A DNA stretch of 64,000 bases, taken from NCBI GenBank assembly GCA_016711125.1, contig JADJTQ010000009.1, positions 1 through 64,000 of the forward strand. The letters are read 5' to 3'. Source of the DNA: Saprospiraceae bacterium (GTDB taxonomy: Bacteria > Bacteroidota > Bacteroidia > Chitinophagales > Saprospiraceae). The position numbers and the translations under genes are program-made. Below, piece after piece: positions 8,277 through 15,854 of this stretch. Every line of letters begins with the position of its first letter. Positions within the stretch are counted from its first letter, which is position 1. Below the pieces are notes generated by a model. The model saw only the letters and a program-made list of their open reading frames with translations, did not search any database and had not been told where the DNA came from.

Positions 8277-9067
8277 GTGAATAATCTTGATAATGCATTT
8301 GATATTAATCAGGAGACGGTGACAAACAATCTGCTCATCGAGGAAATAAACCCTCTGTTGAAACAAATGAGAATGCAACACCCGGCTTTACAAGGAGCCA
8401 TCGACAACTATTTTAATGCATTAGATCCTAAGCAGGAAATCGTTTTTGAAGCCAGACGAGACTTTGAATATAGTTTGAACAAAATCAATCATAAAATTTC
8501 ACAGTACCTTGAGCAGCAAGAGGCAGTCAATCAAAAGATCATACCGCACTACTTTGAAAAATACAAGACAGATGGTATTGAATACACTATTTATATCGGA
8601 CAGTCTATTTTACCCAAGGAGAAGTTCTACGTGCACCAGTTACACAATATGCGACTTTGGCAATTGTACAGCATGGTTGAAATATATAGACAGTTGGAGG
8701 TCGTCAGGGCTGACCTACCCATTGATATGACGCTGTCGTTTTTAATACTGGTATTTAATAGTCCGATCAGTATTAGTTTTCGGATGGAGGAGAAACGATT
8801 TGATGTAGATAGTAGTTATCACGCCCGTTACGAAGTACTTAAAAAGAGAATTGATAAGGCACATCTTGCCAATACCCGGGAGCGACTAGCCCAGAAAGAT
8901 AAACTAGCCATCGTTTACCTTCATGAAAAGAACGGGAAGAATATCTTGAATATTTGCAATTGCTAATAGATGAGAATCTTTTGGAACCAAATATTGAGGA
9001 ATTGGAAGTTGAAAAAGTACAGGGAGTGCAGGGGGTCAAAGCATTAAGAGCGAAGTTTAAGAAATAA
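8277..9067 (+). CDS. GAF-domain protein, C-terminal part
   Basis: Continuation of the preceding GAF gene. As read, translation ends at 8966 after NILNICNC. If one G missing after GAAAAG at 8930 is restored, the frame runs on as REEYLEYLQLLIDENL and LEVEKVQGVQGVKALRAKF, ending at 9067. The whole protein would then be about 700 residues. The body is helical with the blocks PHYFEKYKTDGIEYTIYIGQ, SPISISFRMEEKRFDVD and ARYEVLKKRIDKAH. I recall similar full-length GAF proteins in Bacteroidetes but know no function. The 8277 GTG is probably not a true start. Confidence 0.7.
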
Positions 9068-9100
9068 GGGGTTCGGCAAACTCACCCTGCTTCGGCAGGC

Positions 9101-9166
9101 TCACCCTGACTCTGACATTCTGCGGTCTTCGGAGAAAGATAAATAGCATAAAATCGACCCACTATA
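9101..9166. repeat. Dispersed intergenic repeat, copy 2
   Basis: Core ACATTCTGCGG..CTT, then GAGAAAGATAA, then AAAATCGACCCACTATA. The last 17 bases recur exactly at 49183-49199. It directly follows the GAF gene and a small direct repeat of CTCACCCTG at 9081-9109. Confidence 0.6.
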
Positions 9167-9251
9167 GATACGAGAAGCCATAAAAACATATACTTCTTTT
9201 TTGATGCTTTTTGTAGCTTGCAGCACATTCAATCGATCAAAAACAATCTTC

Positions 9252-9716
9252 ATGAATAGACGCATCAAACGTATTTTAATTGGTCTTCTTGTGATTTTGG
9301 TGTTGATTCAATTTATCCGTATTGACAAAAGAAATCCGCCATCAGATCCGACGCAAGACATCATAACGATCCTACAACCACCAGATGATCTGGCACAGAT
9401 TATGAAAGTATCTTGCTATGACTGTCATTCAAATCATACCGTCTATCCATGGTATACCAACTTTGCGCCATTTTCATTTTGGATCAAGCAACATATTAAT
9501 GAAGCACGTGGCCATCTAAATTTTTCGGAATGGGGTACCTATACTGACAAACGGGCGCATCATAAATTGGAAGAGGGTTACGAAATGGTTTTGGAAGGCC
9601 ACATGCTATTGCCATCTTACACATGGATCCATTCTGAATCAGTAATCACGGATGATCAGCGAAAATCACTGGCCACCTGGTTTCAAAACCAAATGAGCCG
9701 ATACAATCCGGAATAA
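9252..9716 (+). CDS. Membrane-anchored haem-binding domain protein
   Basis: A protein of 154 residues with this start (MNRRIKRI); an upstream start at 9201 would add 17 unconvincing residues. A basic start and one membrane segment (IGLLVILVLIQFI) anchor it. The body fits the haem-binding domain family (PF14376 type): a single CxxCH site in SCYDCHSNHT, then YPWYTNFAPFSFWIKQHI and HINEARGHLNFSEW. It would carry one covalent c-type haem in the periplasm. Redox partner unknown. It is convergent with smpB. Confidence 0.82.
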   Translation: MNRRIKRILIGLLVILVLIQFIRIDKRNPPSDPTQDIITILQPPDDLAQIMKVSCYDCHSNHTVYPWYTNFAPFSFWIKQHINEARGHLNFSEWGTYTDKRAHHKLEEGYEMVLEGHMLLPSYTWIHSESVITDDQRKSLATWFQNQMSRYNPE

Positions 9717-9732
9717 AATTGTCATGGTCGGA

Positions 9733-10188
9733 TCAGTTATGTGCTTTTTTGATACGGTCTAGATCTCTGCGGGCATCTTTGTCTTTGATGGATTGCCGCT
9801 TGTCGTGTACTTTCTTGCCCTGAGCCAGAGCTATTTCGATCTTTACCAACCCACGATCATTGAAGAAGATTTTGTAGGGTATGATGGTGAAGCCCTTTTC
9901 TTTGGCTTTACGCTCTAATTTTTTTAGCTCCCGTTTGTTCAGAAGAAGTTTACGCTCTTGTCTTGGATCCGGTACAAAATGATGGGACATATTGTACTCT
10001 GCGATGTAGAGACCGCGAATGAATAATTCACCTTTTCTAAAAAAGCAGTAAGCATCCGTCATGTTGGCATTACCTGCCCGCAGTGACTTGACTTCCGGTC
10101 CAACTAATATGATGCCGGCCTCGAAGGTGTCGACAAAAGTAAATTCAAATTTTGCCTTCCGGTTAAGAATTGCCTTGACGTTTGCCAT
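9733..10188 (-). CDS. smpB: SsrA-binding protein SmpB
   Basis: Binds tmRNA and delivers it to stalled ribosomes for trans-translation. 151 residues, the normal length. Typical blocks are FTFVDTFEAGIILVGPEVKS, LRAGNANMTDAYCFFRKGEL and RELKKLERKAKEKGFTIIP, and the C-terminal tail HDKRQSIKDKDARRDLDR folds into the ribosome. It lies 7 bases downstream of the YbjQ-family gene on the same strand and probably shares its promoter. Confidence 0.97.
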   Translation of the reverse strand: MANVKAILNRKAKFEFTFVDTFEAGIILVGPEVKSLRAGNANMTDAYCFFRKGELFIRGLYIAEYNMSHHFVPDPRQERKLLLNKRELKKLERKAKEKGFTIIPYKIFFNDRGLVKIEIALAQGKKVHDKRQSIKDKDARRDLDRIKKAHN

Positions 10189-10195
10189 ACCTGTA

Positions 10196-10519
10196 TTATG
10201 AAATTTTACGCACTTTGACCGCGGTACCGTAGGCTAGGATTTCTGATGAACCCTGAAGCACCATAGAGGTGGTAAACCGCACGTTGACAATGGCATCTGC
10301 TTCTATACCCTCCGCATCGGCAATCATCCGGTCAATAGCCTGCTCCCGGGCATCCGCCATGAGCCTCGTGTACTCCCGGATTTCGCCGCCGACCACACTT
10401 TTAAAGACTGCAGCGATGTCTCTCCCCAGGTGGCGAGCCCTAACCGTACTGCCCCGTGCAATATCGATCACCTCAATGATCTCATAACCAGGTAGATCGT
10501 TCGTCGTGGATATAATCAT
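10196..10519 (-). CDS. YbjQ/UPF0145 family protein
   Basis: A 107-residue protein of the YbjQ (UPF0145) family of putative heavy-metal-binding proteins, which form pentamers. Seen here: STTNDLPGYEIIEVIDIARG, then STVRARHLGRDIAA and ADAIVNVRFTTSMV. No signal peptide. The function of the family is not established. It is first in a two-gene unit with smpB and has a good promoter box upstream. Confidence 0.9.
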   Translation of the reverse strand: MIISTTNDLPGYEIIEVIDIARGSTVRARHLGRDIAAVFKSVVGGEIREYTRLMADAREQAIDRMIADAEGIEADAIVNVRFTTSMVLQGSSEILAYGTAVKVRKIS

Positions 10520-10541
10520 AATGTTAACTTGAATAGCGGTA

Positions 10542-10549
10542 CAAATATA
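10542..10549 (-). promoter_or_regulatory. Promoter -7 box TATATTTG for ybjQ-smpB
   Basis: Reads TATATTTG on the minus strand, exact TAnnTTTG match, 22 bases before the YbjQ start codon. No clear -33 element. Confidence 0.55.
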
Positions 10550-10586
10550 TGAATAGCCTGAAGAATCCGTATTTTTACCCTAACTG

Positions 10587-11633
10587 ATGGGAAAGGCTGA
10601 CTTTAAATACTTCTTTGCTTATCTGGGCCCGTTTCTGGTGTACTTGGGCATTTATATGGGAGGATTGTATACCTATGCGGGTTTAGCATTTGCCTTTATG
10701 TTTGTGCCTCTTGTGGAATGGATCTTGCCGGTGAGGGCCGCAAATGATGTGCCGCAAATTTCTGGTCGTAGCGTTCATTCCTTTTTTGATTGGCTACTGT
10801 ACCTCAATCTTCCCATCGTTTACGGCATGGTGATTTTTTATTTGTTTGCCATCGTAGAATCGAATGTATCCAGTTTTGACGTGCTAGGAATGACCTTAAG
10901 TGTTGGCATTTTTATTGGGGCATCAGGTATTAATGTAGCCCATGAACTAGGACACCGAACTTCTATCTTGGATCAATGGTTGGCAAAACTTCTGCTGCTA
11001 CCGGCCTTGTATCAACATTTTTATATAGAACATAATCGTGGTCACCATCGTTATGTGGCCACTCCCGACGATCCTGCAACTGCCAGGTATGGTGAAACGA
11101 TCTATCATTTTTGGTGGCGATCGACCTGGAGAGGATTGACGAGCGCCTGGCATCTTGAAGTCCAACGACTCAAAAAGTCACAAATAGGAGTCTTGACACT
11201 TTCCAATCAAATGATCCAGTTTGGTGCGATGCAAATCGCCTATTTGGGATGTTTAACTTTGTTTTTTGGTTGGCAAGGTCTGCTTGGTGCCATCGCTGTG
11301 GCAGTTATTGGCTTTATTATGCTGGAATCAATCAATTATATCGAACATTATGGATTGCTGCGCCAGGTGAATGATCTAGGAGGATATGAAAAAGTGTCCA
11401 TGAAACACTCCTGGAATTCGAACCATGATATGGGGCGGATCCTGTTGTATGAACTTACCCGTCATGCAGACCATCACTACAAAGCCAGCACAAAATATCA
11501 GTTATTGCAACATATTGACGAAAGTCCGCAATTGCCAACCGGTTATCCAGGTTGCATTGTTCTTGCCATGGTACCTCCCCTTTGGTTTAAGGTGATGAAT
11601 AGGAGGGTTCCTGCTCATATGCTCCAGTTATGA
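10587..11633 (+). CDS. alkB: AlkB-type membrane alkane monooxygenase
   Basis: Integral-membrane di-iron hydroxylase that adds oxygen to the terminal carbon of alkanes or related chains. The histidine boxes are visible: HELGH at 119-123, EHNRGHHRY near 148-155, NYIEHYGLLR near 250 and RHADHHYKAS near 290. About six hydrophobic segments surround them. The length of 348 is slightly shorter than Pseudomonas AlkB. No rubredoxin or rubredoxin reductase gene is in the window, so the electron donor must be elsewhere. The stop overlaps the next ATG (ATGA), coupling it to a DJ-1/PfpI protein. A substrate other than alkane, for example a fatty acyl chain, cannot be excluded. Confidence 0.85.
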   Translation: MGKADFKYFFAYLGPFLVYLGIYMGGLYTYAGLAFAFMFVPLVEWILPVRAANDVPQISGRSVHSFFDWLLYLNLPIVYGMVIFYLFAIVESNVSSFDVLGMTLSVGIFIGASGINVAHELGHRTSILDQWLAKLLLLPALYQHFYIEHNRGHHRYVATPDDPATARYGETIYHFWWRSTWRGLTSAWHLEVQRLKKSQIGVLTLSNQMIQFGAMQIAYLGCLTLFFGWQGLLGAIAVAVIGFIMLESINYIEHYGLLRQVNDLGGYEKVSMKHSWNSNHDMGRILLYELTRHADHHYKASTKYQLLQHIDESPQLPTGYPGCIVLAMVPPLWFKVMNRRVPAHMLQL

Positions 11634-12329
11634 ATGGTATGCAGGCAATCTTGGCTGCAATGCACTTCTTGATTGCATGCCAGATCAGCGGTGACAAACA
11701 ATCTGCCTCAATCGATGAGCTAAAGGCTGAGTACCAGGTGGCCTTTCTCATTATGGATGGCGTATACAACACTGAGTTAACAGCGCCCTTTGATATTTTC
11801 CACCACACCAAATATCTTGAAGGCATTAAACCGATGAATGTATTTCTGGTGGCCAATACCCTTGCTCCGATCACCACATTTGTGGGTGTTCGTATTCTGC
11901 CGGAAACAACTGATATTCTGGTAGTACCACCCAGCACTGAACACCACATGGATGCCGATCTGGACGACACAAAGATGCTGGATTTCGTCAAGAGAGCCGA
12001 TCGACAGGCCACATTTATGACATCGCATTGCGATGGTGCATTTGTTCTTGCCAAAGCAGGTCTGCTTGATCGAGTCGCCACCACAACCTTTCCTGCGGAT
12101 ATCGAGGCTTATAAAGAAAATGTTTCCTCAATTGGATGTCCGGTCAAATGTGATGTTTGTGCATGATGGTAAATACATTACCTCTGCAGGCGGAGCCAGG
12201 TCATTTGATGCTGCTTTGTATTTGTGCGAGGTTATTTATGGGCGGGAAATTGCCCGGAGCTTGGCAAAAGGATTGGTCTTAGATTGGAATTTGGAGGCTG
12301 TGCCCAGAGTCATCATATTACCTGAGTGA
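11630..12329 (+). CDS. DJ-1/PfpI family protein, possibly a lipoprotein (frameshifted)
   Basis: A DJ-1/PfpI fold protein: VAFLIMDGVYNTELTAPFD, then DILVVPPS, then the nucleophile elbow TSHCDGAFVLAKAGLLD with the reactive cysteine. The C-terminal FVHDGKYITSAGGARSFDA and LYLCEVIYGREIA complete the family pattern. The break is an A4 run at 12117-12120: adding one A gives EAYKEKMFPQLDVRSN and a protein of about 233 residues. As read, the first frame stops at 12166. The N-terminus ILAAMHFLIACQIS has a lipobox-like LIAC, suggesting export, although basic residues are lacking. Translational coupling to alkB suggests a linked role, perhaps handling aldehydes or stress; this is inference. Confidence 0.75.
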
Positions 12330-12336
12330 AAAAAAT

Positions 12337-12694
12337 GGCCGATGCCATTAGGACATGGCACCGGCTCTCTACTGCTATACTATAAAGAAAGGAAAATTAG
12401 ACTCGCTTTTTGATTCTGTTCTTGTCATAATTAGTTAAGTATGATGAAGGACTCCTTTATTCTGGTCCTTTATTTCTTGAGCTTGAGAAAGGCCGGCACC
12501 TAGGATGGTACCGGCTCTCTACTGCCATTTAATAAAGGGAAGGAAATCTTTAAAGCACTTCTGCTTTTGTTTTTAGATGATTTCCAGGTGTTTTGTGTTT
12601 GAGTTTACCAGGATGCTTTTTTAATGCTGAAAATAACCGGTGCCTAAGGCTGGCACCGGCTCACTGTTGCTATTTGATTAGTGAATGAAAATTA
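12337..12694 (-). repeat. Three tandem ~148-bp units, each ending in a terminator-like hairpin
   Basis: Hairpins at about 12337-12365, 12491-12515 and 12635-12662. Each has arms of the form GCCGGTGCC / GGCACCGGC followed by shared GAGAGCCGG-side sequence and a U-rich tail when read on the minus strand (CATTTTTTT, CTTTCTC, TTATTTT). The ~55 bases 5' of each hairpin (minus strand) are also similar (CTTTATAGTATAGCAGTAGA-like). The unit nearest 12694 lies directly after the stop codon of the small exported protein gene and is probably its terminator. The other two follow short open stretches without a recognisable gene. They could be remnants of duplicated 3' ends, or small RNA units. Confidence 0.65.
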
Positions 12695-13051
12695 AAACAG
12701 GCTACCGTTTTTAATTATTATTTTCATTGAGTAAGGGCCTCTTAAGAGATTATCCTCTATGAATTTGTAATTCAAACGTTCTTTTAAGAACAGATCAACA
12801 AAGTCATCCTTTGAATCAACAAAGACGACAACAAGTTCACTCTTTTTATTGATTACAAAGTGTAGGGTCGCTTCGATCTCTTTAATCTCAGTTCCAGTGA
12901 GATCCGGGTTTTCAATATACTCAGTTATCTGAGTCCGGACATTTTCGAGCCGTTCTTTGATTTCGTTGGGATCGCCGTTATATCCGAAAGAAGCTAGCGC
13001 CAGCTGTAAAAGCAATAATGTCGCTAATGATTTAATTAAATTCGTTTTCAT
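12692..13051 (-). CDS. Small exported protein of unknown function
   Basis: 119 residues with a clear signal peptide (MKTNLIKSLATLLLLQLALA) and cleavage probably after LASFG. The mature part starts with a charged helix (NEIKERLENVRTQITEYIE) followed by alternating strands ATLHFVINKKSELVVVFVD and LNYKFIEDNL, ending PYSMKIIIKNGSLF. The strand pattern resembles the small TonB-C-like exported proteins seen in Bacteroidetes, but this is only a resemblance. A strong hairpin follows its stop codon. Confidence 0.75.
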   Translation of the reverse strand: MKTNLIKSLATLLLLQLALASFGYNGDPNEIKERLENVRTQITEYIENPDLTGTEIKEIEATLHFVINKKSELVVVFVDSKDDFVDLFLKERLNYKFIEDNLLRGPYSMKIIIKNGSLF

Positions 13052-13608
13052 AGTTTAATTGATTTTGGTAATTTAATAAGGCAAAAGTATTAGGGAAATT
13101 ATTTTTGGATCTATTTTAAATGACTAAATTATTTTTAATAATTCAATTATTTTTTAAAGTGCTTATATGATCACTGTTTACGGTGTAAAGGTATCTACCA
13201 AAGCCCCACCCGAACAAGGAGCAGTTTGGTTTGTTTTGTGAAACAATACAACTTTAAGTAGCTGATTATCAGCCGTATGTATTTAATCGTTAAAAGATAT
13301 AAAATATTAAATATTGTTATTCATACGATATATAAATGATGCTTATTGGTAAAAAACAGATATAAAATATCTTTTTAAATTTATTATTTAGAATAAAATA
13401 CCAGTGTTATGCCCAGAGTGAAAACTTGGCAGAAAATAAAGGATTTATCGCAGAATGTGAGGCCTGTTTCATTTGGAATATTTCGCTTAAAAGAGAGATT
13501 TAATAGTGGTTTAGTTGGGTAAAAGGGATTACACCGTTTTATTAGTGGTCGATTTAGATTAAAGACCAAATATTTATTTGTAAAGCAATTTTTAGTGGTT
13601 TCTATGCT
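13052..13608. other. AT-rich intergenic stretch left of the IS element
   Basis: Very AT-rich and without a supported gene. It ends in the 5-base target duplication ATGCT at 13604-13608. A 75-codon minus-strand frame at 13384-13611 ends FTLGITLVFYSK but starts inside the IS end and shows no recognisable family. Confidence 0.5.
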
Positions 13609-14962
13609 CAATGGTTCGCGGGGTTAGATGGGGACACATTATGAATAAATCATATATATAAAAGGTACATGCGTATATTGTAGAGTCTCAAGATTACTAC
13701 AAAATGAAAACTACAAACGCATTTACCCAAGGCGTAAGCCTTATAAGTACAATATTAAATAAAATGCCGGGATTAATGAATGGCGACGCCGGTTTATTGT
13801 AGAGACATTTATGCTTTTTTAAGCATACGAGGCCGGATTAATTTCTTACAACTGGCAAGATATGGTAAGTACCATGAAAGTACCTATCGAATGGGATTTG
13901 AGCGAGACTTTGACTTTTTAACCTTCAATATTTTATTGGTGGAGCAATATTGTGGAGCGAATTGTATCCTGGTTTTGATCCAACCTATCTGAATAAGAGT
14001 GGTAAGCATACCCCAGGAATCGGTTACTTTTATAGCGGAACAGCCGGAAAGCATAAGCGGGGCTTGGAAATAGCGGGAATAGCGGTGGTCGATGTAGATC
14101 AGAATACGGCCTACCATTTGGAAGCGATTCAAACACCGAGTGCCCGGAAATCCACCTTGGAGGATGGCCAGAGTATTGTGGATCACTATGCGAACATCAT
14201 TGTCTCAAGATCAGCCCAGTTAAGTAAGCTCAGTACGATATTGGCCGTGGATGCCTATTTCACTAAGAGGAAATTCATAGATCCGATCTGTGAGAAGACG
14301 GATTTAAATATTGTGGGTCGATTGAGAGAGGATGCGAATCTTCGCTATTTATATAATGGAAGGCAAACAGGTAGCAAAGGCCGGCCGAAACAGTATGCTG
14401 GTAAAATCAACGTGAAACAAATCGATAAACGGCGGGTAACCCAAGAATACGAAGATGATGACGTGCGAATCCATGCCGCGGTGGTTAATAGTGTTGGTCT
14501 GAAGCGCAATGTAAAACTCTGCTATGTAGAATTCCTGAATACCACTGGGGGAAGTAAATACTACGAAGATGTTCTTCAGTACGGATATCATTATGACGGG
14601 GCTTGCCATCCTGTGTGCTTACCGAGCCAGGTTTCAAATGGAATTCAATTTTAGAGATTCAAAACAATTTACAGGACTACAGAATAGTCAAGCAAGAAGT
14701 AAAAAAGAAAATACATTTTCATGTAAACGCCGCGCTAACCACAGCATCAATTGGCAAATGTATTCAACGGAATGGGTTGAAAAGAAGTCTTCGATTAACC
14801 TATTCGATCTCTGATTTGACCACCGAATTATTCAACCATAATCTATTAAAAAGAATATTATCAATCTATCCAATTGACGCAAACATTAAAATAAATGATA
14901 ATGTGATCAGATTAGTCCTGGATTATGGCAAAATCGCAGCCTGATAAGGTCACGAACCATTG
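13609..14962 (+). mobile_element. Insertion sequence, IS4 superfamily-like, 1354 bp, with intact ends
   Basis: The left end starts CAATGGTTCG at 13609 and the right end finishes CGAACCATTG at 14962, a perfect 10-base inverted repeat that continues with mismatches (about 14 of 18). ATGCT occurs immediately outside both ends (13604-13608 and 14963-14967), a 5-base target-site duplication. One transposase gene fills the element. The YREK signature of the IS4 superfamily is present. The exact IS family within the superfamily is not decided; a 5-base duplication argues against the classic IS10/IS50 groups. Confidence 0.85.
13704..14944 (+). pseudogene. IS4-superfamily transposase, broken by about five frameshifts
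   Basis: Starts MKTTNAFTQGVSLISTILNK and would be about 410 residues. Frames change near 13783, near 13818 (T6 run before AAGC), near 13974 (CTGG/TTTT), near 14565-14580 and near 14700-14712 (A-run). Recognisable parts in order are FLSIRGRINFLQLARYGKY, then DPTYLNKSGKHTPGIGYFYS, then the central acidic residue in ILAVDAYFTKRKF, then YRARFQMEFNFRDSKQF, which matches Y-(2)-R-(3)-E-(6)-K exactly. All breaks can be explained by missing single bases, as elsewhere in the window, but they are denser here, so true decay is possible. Confidence 0.85.
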
Positions 14963-15305
14963 ATGCTTATACTTGGTGAGTCAAAGTAATAATTTCGTTT
15001 TTTTATATGCGATCTGGAAGATGTGGATCTATCCCTTCAATCGGATAAAATCTGTCAGGCCGTCTGTACGGATCTACATCCAGCCTTTTAATTTAGATAG
15101 GACACATACAATGAATCGACTCACGACAATTAACCAGGAACCCTCTATGTCAGTGATTTTGTATCACTTGCATGAAGAATCCAATCCGGGTTCTGAGAAT
15201 AATTGATGCGGGATGTGCTTTCGTCGCTCATGAAGTAGGAGAGATAGTTGTTGATGGTAGGTCCTGCAGGTTTCAGATAGAACGAAACTCATGATGGAAT
15301 ATGGG
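14963..15305. other. Gene-free stretch right of the IS element
   Basis: Holds the right target duplication ATGCT (14963-14967). Two short open stretches in different frames (15111-15206 and about 15190-15290, with RIIDAGCAFVAHEVGEIVV) could be a small decayed gene joined by one frameshift, but I recognise no family. Confidence 0.35.
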
Positions 15306-15854
15306 TTACCTGATATTAACCTCGACAATTTGAATGCTCGGATCAGCCTTAAACAATCGATTACTATGGCGATTTATCACATAACCATGGGCGGGATGCC
15401 AAATAATTTCCAAAGAAACATCTTCTAGAAAACTTTTGGTTGATGCTTTAATCTCAATGGTGCTGATTTGTCCATCATCATCATCATATGAGATTTTAAG
15501 AAGACGTACCTTAAGCTGATCATTTATGGGCGTATGGATAATATGCCGTATGGATCCCTCCTGGATGGTGTCAACCATGTATTTGTCAAAAAGCGCTGGA
15601 CGATTTATATCGTAGGTGTCAAAGTCTTTTAGATCTTTCCAAATTGCGTATTGTGCGATCTGTTTGGATTCGATTGCACCGTTGATTGTGATCGATTTTT
15701 CAACAGAATAGGTTGCGCTATCTTTGACCGTGGATTTAATAAAGCCGGATAAGTCAAAATAGGGAAGATCCCCTTTTCTATCAGCTTCATTCATATATGC
15801 ACATGCCGAAGCCAAGACAAGACAAATAGATAGATGCCAGGATAAAGCTTTCAT
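15306..15854 (-). CDS. Putative lipoprotein of unknown function
   Basis: About 182 residues. Signal sequence MKALSWHLSICLVLASAC with lipobox LASAC, so it should be lipid-anchored after cleavage. The body is strand-rich (SATYSVEKSITINGAIESKQ, then STIEIKASTKSFLEDVSLEI). No catalytic motif is visible and I do not recognise a named domain. I prefer the ATG at 15854, which overlaps the gpmI stop by one base; a GTG one codon earlier is possible. Translational coupling to gpmI is likely, but a functional link is not evident. Confidence 0.7.
   Translation of the reverse strand: MKALSWHLSICLVLASACAYMNEADRKGDLPYFDLSGFIKSTVKDSATYSVEKSITINGAIESKQIAQYAIWKDLKDFDTYDINRPALFDKYMVDTIQEGSIRHIIHTPINDQLKVRLLKISYDDDDGQISTIEIKASTKSFLEDVSLEIIWHPAHGYVINRHSNRLFKADPSIQIVEVNIR

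Noticed and set aside
11587..12084. 165-codon minus-strand frame opposite the DJ-1 gene
   Set aside because: Antisense to a recognised gene, low-complexity composition, no family resemblance.
12337..12700. Possible CRISPR array from three spaced repeats
   Set aside because: Period of ~148 bases, repeats that diverge, and hairpins with U-tails do not fit CRISPR; no cas genes.
13384..13611. 75-codon minus-strand frame ending in a beta-strand-like GITLVFYSK
   Set aside because: Starts inside the IS end, AT-rich, no signal peptide or family; too weak to call a porin fragment.
14973..15206. 77-codon plus-strand frame right of the IS
   Set aside because: No family resemblance; at best its second half belongs to a decayed small gene.
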